From assembly GCA_038748065.1 (NCBI GenBank), contig JBCDJG010000014.1, positions 1 to 64,000 on the forward strand: DNA of 64,000 nt. The letters are read 5' to 3'. Both the position numbers and the translations under genes were made by a program. The stretch is from JBCDJG01 sp038748065. GTDB taxonomy: Bacteria; Pseudomonadota; Gammaproteobacteria; Pseudomonadales; Halieaceae. Numbering within the stretch: the first letter of the stretch is position 1; every line of letters begins with the position of its first letter. Of the stretch, positions 17,070 to 25,879 are shown piece by piece. The notes beneath the pieces were generated by a model, which was not told where the DNA came from, did no database searches, and saw nothing but the letters and a program-made list of their open reading frames with translations.

Positions 17070-17213
17070 GCTTTGTCCTGTCTTGTCTGTCTAAAGAAAT
17101 ACGGGGTCGCAGGCTTGACGAGTCGCCCAGTCATCGCGACCAAGACCCATGGAGGCCGACGTCTGGTGCGCCGGCGATTGTCCTTTATTTTCCAACCTCA
17201 GGCAACGCCGCAG

Positions 17214-18653
17214 CTATTTGCGCCGCTTTCGATTGGCAATATGAATTGCCTGCCCGTCAACGGCCAGAGCGGCCTCATGCACCGCCTCCGAGACAGTGGG
17301 GTGACCAAACACGGTTAAGGCCAGATCTTCTGCGCTCGATCCGAACTCCATTGCTATCACCACCTGCTGTACCAGATCTGCAGCTGCTGGCCCGATCACG
17401 TGACAGCCCAGAATGCGATCTGTTTCCGCGTCGGCCAGCATCTTCACCAGTCCATCCGAATCGCTCGATGTCAGCGCCCTGCCATTGGCGACAAAGGGGA
17501 ATGTCCCTGATTTGTATTCGATCCCCTCCGCCTTAAGCTCTTGTTCGGTCTTGCCAACTGCGGCGATCTCGGGGTGTGTATAGATGATTGACGGGATGGT
17601 GTCATAGTTCACCTGCATCGGCTTGCCGGCGATGCGCTCGACGACCATGACCCCCTCCTCCGAGCCCTTGTGGGCCAGCATCGGCCCGCGGACGACATCC
17701 CCCACCGCGTAAACGTGGGGTGCCTCGGTTTCACAGAAATCGTTGACATAGATGAAGCCTCGCTCGTCCAGCGTTACGCCGCTGTCTGAGGCAAGTAGCT
17801 CCTCCGAGCGAGGCCGACGGCCGACGGCAACAATCAGTTTGTCGAACACATCCTGATGCTCGCCCTCTGCATTGCTGTAGGTTACGGCGACCTTGCCATC
17901 AGTGACCTCGGCACCTGTGACACGTGTTCCGAGGCGGATGTCCAGCCCCTGCTTCTTGAAGATCTTGGCGGCCTCTTTCGCCACCTGCACATCCATCATC
18001 GGCAGAAAGTCCTCCAGCGCTTCCAGCACAATGACCTCAGCACCGAGCCGGCCCCACACAGAGCCCAATTCCAATCCGATAACGCCCGCCCCGATAACAC
18101 CGAGCTTGCCCGGCACCTCTGTGAATTCCAACGCGCCGGTCGAGTCGACGATCATTTCGTTGTCGGTGGGGGCTGGCGGGATTTCTACCGGGACTGAACC
18201 GGCGGCGATGATGACATTCCCGGCGTCGAGGACCTCAACTTTGCCGTCCTTGTCGGTCACTTCAACTTTAGCGCCAGCCAGCACTTTGCCGCTGCCCGCG
18301 ATCGGCGTTACCCCGTTGTGTTTGAAAAGGCCCGCCACGCCGCCAGTCAATTGCCCGACAATTTTCTCCTTGCGCTTGAGCATGGCCGAAACGTCAATTT
18401 CCGGATTGGTCACGCCAATGCCGTGCTCCGCGTAGTGGTCACGGACTTCGGCGAACTTATAGCTTGAGTCAAGGAGCGCCTTGGAGGGTATGCAGCCTAC
18501 GTTAAGGCAGGTACCACCCAGCTTAACGCTATCCTTCTCATCGAGCCATTTCTCAACGCAAGCCGTCTTCATACCCAGCTGAGCCGCCTTGATCGCAGCG
18601 ACATATCCGGCCGGGCCGGAACCGATTACAACAACATCATACTGTTCGGACAT
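17214..18653 (-). CDS. lpdA: dihydrolipoyl dehydrogenase (E3)
   Basis: E3 reoxidises dihydrolipoyl groups of the 2-oxoglutarate dehydrogenase complex and transfers electrons to NAD. The 479-residue protein has the FAD motif VIGSGPAGYVAA at the N-terminus, the redox disulfide GGTCLNVGCIPSK, the NAD motif LGVIGAGVIGLELGSV and the C-terminal His-Glu pair in HPTVSEAVHEA. I chose the ATG at 18653, where homologs begin (MSEQYDVVVIGSG); a longer in-frame extension adds 33 unrelated residues reaching into the sucB end. Its place between sucB and sucC marks it as the E3 of this complex; other lipoyl complexes may share it. Confidence 0.97.
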   Translation of the reverse strand: MSEQYDVVVIGSGPAGYVAAIKAAQLGMKTACVEKWLDEKDSVKLGGTCLNVGCIPSKALLDSSYKFAEVRDHYAEHGIGVTNPEIDVSAMLKRKEKIVGQLTGGVAGLFKHNGVTPIAGSGKVLAGAKVEVTDKDGKVEVLDAGNVIIAAGSVPVEIPPAPTDNEMIVDSTGALEFTEVPGKLGVIGAGVIGLELGSVWGRLGAEVIVLEALEDFLPMMDVQVAKEAAKIFKKQGLDIRLGTRVTGAEVTDGKVAVTYSNAEGEHQDVFDKLIVAVGRRPRSEELLASDSGVTLDERGFIYVNDFCETEAPHVYAVGDVVRGPMLAHKGSEEGVMVVERIAGKPMQVNYDTIPSIIYTHPEIAAVGKTEQELKAEGIEYKSGTFPFVANGRALTSSDSDGLVKMLADAETDRILGCHVIGPAAADLVQQVVIAMEFGSSAEDLALTVFGHPTVSEAVHEAALAVDGQAIHIANRKRRK

Positions 18654-18669
18654 AGTGCTTAAATCTTCC

Positions 18670-19917
18670 TCAGAGTTGCAGCAGGATCCGCGCGGGATCC
18701 TCGATAAGATCCTTGATGGCGACCAGGCATTGCACTGCCGTCTTGCCATCAATCAGGCGATGGTCATAGGACAGTGCCAGATACATCATCGGCAGAACCA
18801 CGACCTCGCCATTAACTGCCATTGGACGCTCCTGAATCTTGTGCATGCCCAGGATCGCGGTTTGCGGGGGGTTAAGAATAGGCGTCGATAGCAGTGAACC
18901 AAATACTCCGCCATTCGTGACCGTGAATGTGCCACCGGTCATTTCATCGATGGTGAGCTTGTTATCGCGCGCCTTCAGGCCAAGGTCCCGGATCGTAGCC
19001 TCGACATCGGCCAGGCTCATAAAGTCTGCGTCCCGAAGAACGGGGACAACGAGGCCATTCTCTGTGGATACGGCGACACCAATGTCCTGATAGCCGTGGT
19101 AGACAACGTCCTTGCCATCGATCGATGCGTTAACCTCCGGGAAGCGCTTCAGTGCCTCGCATGCGGCCTTGACGAAGAAACCCATGAAACCAAGCCGCGT
19201 ACCGTTGTGGGTCTTCTCAAAATGATCTTTATATTTCGCGCGCAAGGCCATCACCGGCGCCATGTTCACCTCGTTAAAGGTGGTTAACATGGCGGTTTCC
19301 TGGGTCGCGTCCAGCAAGCGCTCGGCAATGCGGGCCCGCATCCGCGTCATGGGCACGCGCTTTTCAATACGCTCGCTAGTAGGTCCTGCGGGCACTGTGT
19401 CAGCGCTCGGCGCAGGCGCTGGCGCGGGTGCTGGGGCAGAGACAGGCGCTGCGGCTGGCGCTTCGGCCGCTCCGGACTTCATAAAGGAAACGATGTCCTC
19501 TTTGGTGATGCGGCCGTTTTTGCCTGTGCCAGTAATCTGGCTGACGTCCAGGTGATGTTCCTCGACCAGCTGGCGGGCGGCCGGCCCCATCATGGCCTCG
19601 GCATTCGCCTCGGCAGTTGACGCCTGCTCAGGCGCCTCTGCGGCGGCTGCGGGTGCCGGTGCAGGGCTCGCCGCACTCTCGCCTTCACTGAGCGTTGCCA
19701 GCAGCTGTTCACTCTGCACGGTATCGCCTTCAGCGGCGTGAATCTGGCCAATAACGCCGTCTGAGGGCGCAACAACCTCCATCACGACCTTGTCGGTCTC
19801 TATTTCGACGATCAATTCGTCCCGGGCGACGGCTTCACCCTCCTGTTTATGCCAGGCGGCAATCTCTCCATCAGCCACCGACTCAGGGAACGCGGGCGCC
19901 TTGATTTCAATTGACAT
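18670..19917 (-). CDS. sucB: 2-oxoglutarate dehydrogenase E2, dihydrolipoyl succinyltransferase
   Basis: E2 carries the lipoyl arm and transfers the succinyl group to CoA. The 415-residue protein has one lipoyl domain (about 3-77) with the lipoylated lysine in ETDKVVMEV. An Ala/Pro-rich linker follows, then the E1/E3-binding domain (PAARQLVEEHHLDVSQITG), a second Ala-Pro linker, and the catalytic domain from about 185 ending with SYDHRLIDGKTA, whose histidine and aspartate are catalytic. It starts 40 bases after sucA ends. One lipoyl domain is usual for SucB. Confidence 0.97.
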   Translation of the reverse strand: MSIEIKAPAFPESVADGEIAAWHKQEGEAVARDELIVEIETDKVVMEVVAPSDGVIGQIHAAEGDTVQSEQLLATLSEGESAASPAPAPAAAAEAPEQASTAEANAEAMMGPAARQLVEEHHLDVSQITGTGKNGRITKEDIVSFMKSGAAEAPAAAPVSAPAPAPAPAPSADTVPAGPTSERIEKRVPMTRMRARIAERLLDATQETAMLTTFNEVNMAPVMALRAKYKDHFEKTHNGTRLGFMGFFVKAACEALKRFPEVNASIDGKDVVYHGYQDIGVAVSTENGLVVPVLRDADFMSLADVEATIRDLGLKARDNKLTIDEMTGGTFTVTNGGVFGSLLSTPILNPPQTAILGMHKIQERPMAVNGEVVVLPMMYLALSYDHRLIDGKTAVQCLVAIKDLIEDPARILLQL

Positions 19918-19957
19918 GTTCAGTCCTTAGCTACGCGGATCGAATAGTGTTCGCTAT

Positions 19958-22813
19958 TCAATTGCCCCAGGGCATGGGTCCGAGGGCTTCGTTGATGAAT
20001 GTGTTCTGCTGCTCCATATGCAGCGCCATATAGCCCGCCGCCGGCGCCGCTGAGGCGTCTCGCCCAATGTACCGCAGGTAGACGTCGACCTTGTGGCGGG
20101 CGATGACGCGGCGCATATGGTGCTGGCTTGCATACCACGCGCCCTGGTTCATGGGCTCTTCCTGGCACCAGACGGCATCTTCCAGATTCGGATAGGCACT
20201 GAGCGCGTCCAGCAGCTCAGTTTCCGGGAAGGGATAGAGCTGCTCCATGCGGATGATGGCAATGTTGTCGAGCTCGCGCTCCCGCCTTGCGGCACGCAGA
20301 TCAAAATACACCTTGCCACTGCACATGATGACACGCTGAACCTTTTCAGGGTCCAGCGTATCGGTCTCGGCAAGTACGTTATGGAAGCGCCCATGGGCCA
20401 GCTCTTCCAGGGTGGAGATCGCCTCCTTATGCCGGAGCAGACTCTTCGGGGACATCACCACGAGCGGCTTGCGCAAGGGGCGAATCGCCTGCCGGCGCAG
20501 CATGTGATAAACCTGTGCTGGGGTGGTCGGCATGCACACCTGTATATTGTGCTCTGCACATAATTGCATGAAGCGCTCCAGGCGCGCCGAGGAGTGTTCG
20601 GGGCCCTGTCCTTCGTAGCCGTGCGGCAGCAGCATGGTGAGGCCGCAGAGGCGCTGCCACTTGTGCTCTCCGGAGGTGATGAACTGGTCAATCACCACCT
20701 GCGCACCGTTAGCAAAATCGCCGAACTGTGCTTCCCATATCACCAGCCCGGTCGGCGAGGTTGTCGCATAGCCGTACTCAAAGGCCAGTACAGCCTCCTC
20801 GGACAGCAGGGAGTCGTGAATGGTGAATTCTGCCTGCTCCGAGCTGATGTGCTGCAATGGGGCGTAGGTGCCCTCTTCCTTCTGGTTATGGAGCACGGCA
20901 TGGCGGTGCGAAAACGTGCCTCGTCCAACGTCCTGGCCGGTAAGCCTTACGGGATACCCGGCCTTCAACAGGGTAGCGTAGGCCAGGGTCTCAGCCATGC
21001 CCCAGTTGACCGGCATGGCGCCGGCCGCCATTTTACGTCGGTCCTCAAGAATCTTGTTCACCTGCCGTTGAATGGGGAAGCCCTCTGGAGCGACGTTAGT
21101 ATCGTGCCCCAGTGCCTGCAATTCCTGCATGTCCATCGTGGTGTCACAGGCGAGCGTCCACTTGTGCCCCAGGTAGGGTCGCCAGTCTACGAAGGTGCTT
21201 TCGTCAGGCTTCGAGACCAGGCTGCTCACCAGTGGTTCCCCCCGGTCCAGCGAGTCGCGATAGCCATCGACCAGTGACTGATCCTGCTCCGCGCTTATCA
21301 CCCCCGCCGCGATCAGGCGAGCCGCATAAAGATCGCGAGTCGACTTGTGACTGCGAATCGCCTGGTACATCAAGGGCTGCGTTACGGAGGGTTCGTCAGC
21401 CTCGTTGTGGCCGCGGCGTCGGTAACAGACCAGGTCAATCACCACATCTTTTTTGAACTCATTGCGGAAGTCGACCCCCAGCTGAGTGACGAAGAGAACT
21501 GCCTCAGGGTCATCCGCGTTAACGTGGAAGATTGGCGCCTGAACCATTTTCGCCACGTCCGTGCAGTACTCGGTGGAGCGGGCATCTTCGCGCAGGCTGG
21601 TGGTGAAGCCGACCTGGTTGTTGAGAACGATATGTATGGTCCCACCGGTCTTGTAAGCCCGGGTCTGGGACATCTGAAAGGTCTCCATAACAACGCCCTG
21701 CCCGGCAAAGGCAGCGTCGCCGTGAATAACGACGGGGACCACGGCTGAGCCATCGGTATTGCCGCGTCGGTCCTGTCGCGCTCGCACTGAGCCTTCCACC
21801 ACAGGCGAGACGATCTCCAGGTGAGAGGGGTTAAATGCGAGCGCCAGGTGCAATTCGCCGCCGGGCGTCATGACGTTGGAGGAAAAACCCTGGTGGTACT
21901 TAACGTCACCTGAGCTCTCGTAGGTCGCCTTACCCTCGAACTCGTCGAACAGTTCGGCGGGGTTTTTGCCAAAGATGTTAACCAGGACATTCAGGCGGCC
22001 GCGATGAGCCATGCCAATGACCACCTCCCGGGCGCCGTATGAGCCGGTGCGCTGGACCATCTCCGAAAGCATAGGGATGAGGCTCTCGCCACCCTCAAGT
22101 CCGAAACGCTTCGTGCCTGGATACTTGGAGCCAAGAGACTTTTCGAGGCCCTCAGCTTTTATCAGGCGACGCAGGAGCTGTTCGCGAACTTCGTTGCCGT
22201 AGTCGGGTGCCGAGCGCACCGACTCCATGCGGGTCATTATCCAGTGGCGCTGGTCGGTATCCGTGATATGCATGAATTCGGCGCCAACGGACTTACAGTA
22301 AGTCTGTTCGAGCGCCTGATGGATTTCACCGAGGGTGGCATCAGCTTTGCCGATATGCAGGCTACCCACCTGGAATACCGTGTCGTAATCCGCCTCCGAC
22401 AGCTCGTGATAGCCAAGATCCAGATCCGGTACTGCTGGCCGGGCCTTGAGGCCAAGCGGGTCAAGCTCAGCCTTCTGATGGCCTCGCTGACGATAGGCAG
22501 AAATGAGCTGTACAACGCGTACCTGCTTGCGCTCGTGCTCAGTCGCCTGCGACTCGTGCTGCACCGTTGCCTCAGTGCGGACGCGCATCTTACTAATGCG
22601 GGCAAAACGATCGCGAATCGTGGAATGCGGTATATCGGCGACCTGGCTGATACCGGATTCCACCAGCGGTAACTTGTCGAAATAGTCGCGCCACTGCTCG
22701 GGCACGCCGTTGGGGTCTTTGAGATAGGACTCGTACAAGTCCTCAACATACGTGGCATTGCCGCCCGCTATATGCGAACTCCGCCACAGGAACTCCATTG
22801 ATCCTTCTTGCAT
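19958..22813 (-). CDS. sucA: 2-oxoglutarate dehydrogenase E1
   Basis: E1 decarboxylates 2-oxoglutarate with thiamine diphosphate and succinylates the lipoyl arm of E2. The 951-residue protein is full length, with the N-terminal E2-binding helix, the HRGRLNVLVNI and thiamine-binding GDAAFAGQGVV segments, and the C-terminal transketolase-like part. I chose the ATG at 22813 (MQEGSMEFLW), which matches where other SucA proteins begin; a GTG six bases upstream and an ATG at 22798 are also in frame. The 182 bases between sdhB and this start contain two hairpins but no gene. Confidence 0.97.
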   Translation of the reverse strand: MQEGSMEFLWRSSHIAGGNATYVEDLYESYLKDPNGVPEQWRDYFDKLPLVESGISQVADIPHSTIRDRFARISKMRVRTEATVQHESQATEHERKQVRVVQLISAYRQRGHQKAELDPLGLKARPAVPDLDLGYHELSEADYDTVFQVGSLHIGKADATLGEIHQALEQTYCKSVGAEFMHITDTDQRHWIMTRMESVRSAPDYGNEVREQLLRRLIKAEGLEKSLGSKYPGTKRFGLEGGESLIPMLSEMVQRTGSYGAREVVIGMAHRGRLNVLVNIFGKNPAELFDEFEGKATYESSGDVKYHQGFSSNVMTPGGELHLALAFNPSHLEIVSPVVEGSVRARQDRRGNTDGSAVVPVVIHGDAAFAGQGVVMETFQMSQTRAYKTGGTIHIVLNNQVGFTTSLREDARSTEYCTDVAKMVQAPIFHVNADDPEAVLFVTQLGVDFRNEFKKDVVIDLVCYRRRGHNEADEPSVTQPLMYQAIRSHKSTRDLYAARLIAAGVISAEQDQSLVDGYRDSLDRGEPLVSSLVSKPDESTFVDWRPYLGHKWTLACDTTMDMQELQALGHDTNVAPEGFPIQRQVNKILEDRRKMAAGAMPVNWGMAETLAYATLLKAGYPVRLTGQDVGRGTFSHRHAVLHNQKEEGTYAPLQHISSEQAEFTIHDSLLSEEAVLAFEYGYATTSPTGLVIWEAQFGDFANGAQVVIDQFITSGEHKWQRLCGLTMLLPHGYEGQGPEHSSARLERFMQLCAEHNIQVCMPTTPAQVYHMLRRQAIRPLRKPLVVMSPKSLLRHKEAISTLEELAHGRFHNVLAETDTLDPEKVQRVIMCSGKVYFDLRAARRERELDNIAIIRMEQLYPFPETELLDALSAYPNLEDAVWCQEEPMNQGAWYASQHHMRRVIARHKVDVYLRYIGRDASAAPAAGYMALHMEQQNTFINEALGPMPWGN

Positions 22814-22838
22814 TTCCACCCTACCGGGAACGAGAGAG

Positions 22839-22908
22839 GCCGGATAACCGGCGTTAGCTACACAGTTTAGCAGCGCATTGCGGCGCCGCCGACCCGGCTT
22901 GGGCCGGG
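22839..22908 (-). other. structured spacer between sdhB and sucA (two hairpins)
   Basis: The sdhB-sucA gap has two perfect dyads: CCCGGC-TTGG-GCCGGG at 22893-22908 and GCCGG-ATAA-CCGGC at 22839-22852. Neither is followed by a T tract on the minus strand, so full termination is unlikely. An mRNA processing or stability element, or partial attenuation, is more plausible. The first hairpin nearly repeats the stem of the terminator at 29396-29413. Confidence 0.5.
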
Positions 22909-22995
22909 AGCTTTCTACGGTACGCCAGCATGCAGTTCTGGCGCCCTTTTGTCTATGCCCGCTCTCGTGACGGGCTGCTGGAACGCGACCCTACC

Positions 22996-23700
22996 TTAGC
23001 TGGGCCGCGCGAGCAACATGTGGCGTATATGGCCGATGGCCCGGGTGGGGTTCAAACCCTTCGGACAGACGTTAACGCAGTTCTGGATGCCATGGCAGCG
23101 GAACACGCTGAAGGGGTCGTCCAGGTTTGACAGGCGATCTGCCGTCGCTGTGTCGCGGCTGTCCGCAAGGAAGCGGTAGGACTGCAGCAGACCTGATGGC
23201 CCTATAAAACGATCCGGGTTCCACCAAAAAGAAGGACAGGCAGTAGAACAGCAGGCGCAGAGAATACACTCATAGAGGCCGTCCAGCTTGGCGCGGTCTT
23301 CCGGGCTTTGCAGGCGCTCGATGCCCGGAGGGGGCGTCTCATTCTGAAGATAGGGCTGAACCTTCTCGTACTGCGCATAAAACATACTCATATCGACCAC
23401 GAGATCGCGGATCACCGGCAGGCCAGGCAGCGGCCGGATGACTAACTTGTTGCCCTTCACCGATTCTGACAGAGGCGTGATACAGGCAAGGCCGTTCTTG
23501 CCATTCATGTTCATGCCATCTGAACCACACACACCTTCCCGACATGAGCGGCGGTAAACCAGCGTCGTGTCCTCGGCTTTGAGCATTTCCAGCACATCCA
23601 ATACCATCAGGTCTTTGCCCTGCGTATCGACCTGGAAGTCCTGCATGCGCGGTTCGGCGTCCTGTTCCGGGTTGTAGCGATAAATACTTACTTGCAACAT
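22996..23700 (-). CDS. sdhB: succinate dehydrogenase iron-sulfur subunit SdhB
   Basis: SdhB relays electrons from the flavin of SdhA to quinone through three Fe-S clusters on the cytoplasmic face of the membrane. The 234-residue protein has the [2Fe-2S] ligands in CREGVCGSDGMNMNG plus a later cysteine in GLAC. The [4Fe-4S] and [3Fe-4S] ligands are in CILCACCSTACPS and CHGIQNCVNVCPKGLNP. The tryptophan pair after the second motif (SFWWNP) is conserved near the quinone site. It normally needs SdhC and SdhD to form that site, and neither is found here. It follows sdhA by 42 bases. Confidence 0.98.
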   Translation of the reverse strand: MLQVSIYRYNPEQDAEPRMQDFQVDTQGKDLMVLDVLEMLKAEDTTLVYRRSCREGVCGSDGMNMNGKNGLACITPLSESVKGNKLVIRPLPGLPVIRDLVVDMSMFYAQYEKVQPYLQNETPPPGIERLQSPEDRAKLDGLYECILCACCSTACPSFWWNPDRFIGPSGLLQSYRFLADSRDTATADRLSNLDDPFSVFRCHGIQNCVNVCPKGLNPTRAIGHIRHMLLARPS

Positions 23701-23742
23701 CTTGGCTATGCCTCTTGCTTCAACGGTGCCCTGGCGTGATTA

Positions 23743-25515
23743 TCAGTAGGTACGAATTTTGGGTTCAAAGGTATCGACGGTTTGCGGCGTGAAATTCACG
23801 CCTCGCTTGCCCAGTTGGCGGGTTTGTGGGTCATAGATTGAATGACACAACCAGTTTTCATCATCGCGGTCGGGCAAATCCTCGCGCGCATGAGCGCCGC
23901 GGCTTTCAGTCCGCTGCAGGGCAGATATTGCCGTAGCCTCGGCCACTTCGAGCAGGTTCTGCAACTCAAGTGCTTCGATGCGGGCTGTATTAAAGGCGCT
24001 GCTTTTGTCAGCAAGCTCCACGCTCTCGATCCGCGGGCGCAATTCTTCCAGCTTTTTGACGCCCTCTTCCATAAACTCGCCCTTGCGGAACACGCCGAAG
24101 TGGTTCTGCATGATGCTTTGGAGTTCCTTGCGCAGGGCAGCCGCTTTCTCGCCGCCCTCAGAATTATTCAAGCGCTCAAGCCGGGCGTTAGCGTGCTCAA
24201 CGTCCGAATCACTGGCTTCACGCAGCTCGATCCCGTCACGCAGGGCTGACTCGATGAAGAGGCCCGAGGCGCGCCCAAAGACCACAAGGTCCAACAGCGA
24301 GTTGCCACCCAAACGATTGGCGCCGTGAACAGACACGCAAGCCGCTTCACCGCAGGCGTAGAGCCCCGGGATGATCTCATCATTGCCCGCAGCATCCATG
24401 GTTAGTGCCTGGCCATGGATATTGGTGGGGATGCCGCCCATCATGTAGTGGCAGGTCGGCACCACGGGAATCGGCTCTTTCACGGGGTCTGCGTGGGCAA
24501 AGGTGCGGGACAGCTCAAGAATACCCGGAAGTCGGCTCTCCAGAACATCTTCGCCGAGATGGTCGAGCTTCAGATAAACATGGTCTCCCTCGGGTCCGCA
24601 GCCGCGCCCCTCGAGTATTTCCAGCACCATGGAGCGAGCCACCACGTCGCGGCCGGCAAGATCCTTGGCGTTCGGTGCGTAACGTTCCATGAAACGCTCA
24701 CCATCCTTATTAATCAGGTACCCGCCCTCGCCACGGCAGCCCTCGGTCACCAAGGTCCCTGCACCATGGATACCCGTGGGGTGAAACTGCCACATCTCCA
24801 TGTCTTGCATCGGGAACCCAGCGCGCATGGCCATGCCGATGCCGTCTCCCGTATTGATATGGGCGTTGGTGGTGGACGCATAAATCCGTCCAGCGCCGCC
24901 GGTTGCGAATACCGTGGCCTTGGATTCCACATAAACGGTTTCGCCTGTCTCAATGCTGATGGCGATCACGCCAACCACCGCCCCGTCCTGGTTCTTGACC
25001 AGGTCTGTGGCGAACCACTCGTTAAGGAAGACGGTCTCGTTCTTGACGTTGCCCTGGTATAGGGTGTGCAGCAGGGCGTGACCCGTCCTATCGGCTGCAG
25101 CGCAGGTTCGTGCAGCCTGGCCGCCCTCCCCGAAATTCTTTGACTGCCCGCCGAAGGGGCGCTGGTAGATGCGCCCTTCGTCGGTGCGCGAAAATGGCAG
25201 GCCCATGTGCTCGAGCTCGAAGATGGCCTCGGGGCCTACGCTACACATGTATTCAATGGCATCCTGATCGCCAATGTAGTCAGAGCCCTTGACCGTGTCG
25301 TACATGTGCCAGCGCCAATCGTCATCGGGGTCAGCGCTGGCAATGGCGCAGGTAATGCCGCCCTGGGCGGACACCGTGTGCGAGCGGGTCGGAAACACCT
25401 TGGAGATGACCGCGGTTTTGTAGCCCGACTGCGCCAGCTGCAGGGCCGCGCGCATGCCAGCGCCGCCACCACCGACGATGACGCCGTCAAAAGAAATCTT
25501 GCGAAGTGCTGTCAT
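23743..25515 (-). CDS. sdhA: succinate dehydrogenase flavoprotein subunit SdhA
   Basis: SdhA oxidises succinate to fumarate at a covalently bound FAD. The 590-residue protein has the dinucleotide motif VGGGGAGMRAAL and the flavinylation segment SHTVSAQGG (His46). Substrate-site elements HPTGI, RGEGGYLINKDGERF and HYMMGGIPTN are present. The start is preceded by GGAG at good spacing. In most Proteobacteria the order is sdhC-sdhD-sdhA-sdhB; here only 364 bases separate sdhA from the divergent gltA, and they contain a promoter but no sdhC or sdhD. Anchor genes elsewhere, an unusual deletion or an assembly fault are the alternatives. Confidence 0.98.
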   Translation of the reverse strand: MTALRKISFDGVIVGGGGAGMRAALQLAQSGYKTAVISKVFPTRSHTVSAQGGITCAIASADPDDDWRWHMYDTVKGSDYIGDQDAIEYMCSVGPEAIFELEHMGLPFSRTDEGRIYQRPFGGQSKNFGEGGQAARTCAAADRTGHALLHTLYQGNVKNETVFLNEWFATDLVKNQDGAVVGVIAISIETGETVYVESKATVFATGGAGRIYASTTNAHINTGDGIGMAMRAGFPMQDMEMWQFHPTGIHGAGTLVTEGCRGEGGYLINKDGERFMERYAPNAKDLAGRDVVARSMVLEILEGRGCGPEGDHVYLKLDHLGEDVLESRLPGILELSRTFAHADPVKEPIPVVPTCHYMMGGIPTNIHGQALTMDAAGNDEIIPGLYACGEAACVSVHGANRLGGNSLLDLVVFGRASGLFIESALRDGIELREASDSDVEHANARLERLNNSEGGEKAAALRKELQSIMQNHFGVFRKGEFMEEGVKKLEELRPRIESVELADKSSAFNTARIEALELQNLLEVAEATAISALQRTESRGAHAREDLPDRDDENWLCHSIYDPQTRQLGKRGVNFTPQTVDTFEPKIRTY

Positions 25516-25665
25516 GTCGTTGACTCCAAAATATGCTCGTGTGCGATGCCATAACGGCCCGCTGGCGAAGACAGTATCGTCAAAATAATCATAGCGAAAT
25601 CATCCGCCGGTGACACAGTGCCGGTGTGCGGCCGAATGCGGCGTAAGCCGGACAAAACGCGCGGA

Positions 25666-25694
25666 ATTATAAGGACTTAGACCGGTGAATTCAA
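25666..25694 (-). promoter_or_regulatory. probable sigma-70 promoter of the sdhA operon
   Basis: On the minus strand TTGAAT (25689-25694) and a perfect TATAAT (25666-25671) are separated by 17 bases. Predicted transcription starts near 25659, leaving a leader of about 145 bases before sdhA. This suggests that sdhA is the first full-sized gene of its transcript. Confidence 0.65.
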
Positions 25695-25816
25695 ACCTCT
25701 GCCGGGCTCGCAGGTCCCTGCTACCCGGCGACTTACATGTCGCTATCTTCGCCGAACGTGTTTGATGCAGTTGCATTCAAAGTGGCTGCAGATAGCCTCA
25801 AATCGCGCCCGATCAA

Positions 25817-25844
25817 TTGACAAAAAGACTGAGAACTCTATAGT
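25817..25844 (+). promoter_or_regulatory. sigma-70 promoter of gltA
   Basis: TTGACA (25817-25822) and TATAGT (25839-25844) are 16 bases apart, close to consensus. The predicted start near 25851 gives a leader of about 30 bases with AGGA at 25870-25873 before the gltA ATG. Confidence 0.8.
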
Positions 25845-25879
25845 GGACGGCCCCAAAGCATTGCATTGCAGGACCCCCT

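Larger units (their letters stand above)
25516..25879. other. 364-base divergent control region between sdhA and gltA
   Basis: The region holds a promoter for each direction (25666-25694 minus, 25817-25844 plus). The sdhA leader should be about 145 bases. It contains a 26-codon minus-strand reading frame (25512-25592, ATG start, hydrophobic beginning MIILTIL) whose stop overlaps the sdhA start as ATGA. That frame does not resemble the C-terminus of SdhD. The region is about half the length needed for sdhC plus sdhD, and none of its six frames shows a three-helix membrane protein. Confidence 0.75.

Noticed and set aside
25512..25592. The sdhA leader frame as a surviving SdhD C-terminus
   Set aside because: It lacks the expected helix and the terminal Trp-Gly region of SdhD, so it is not evidence of a decayed sdhD.
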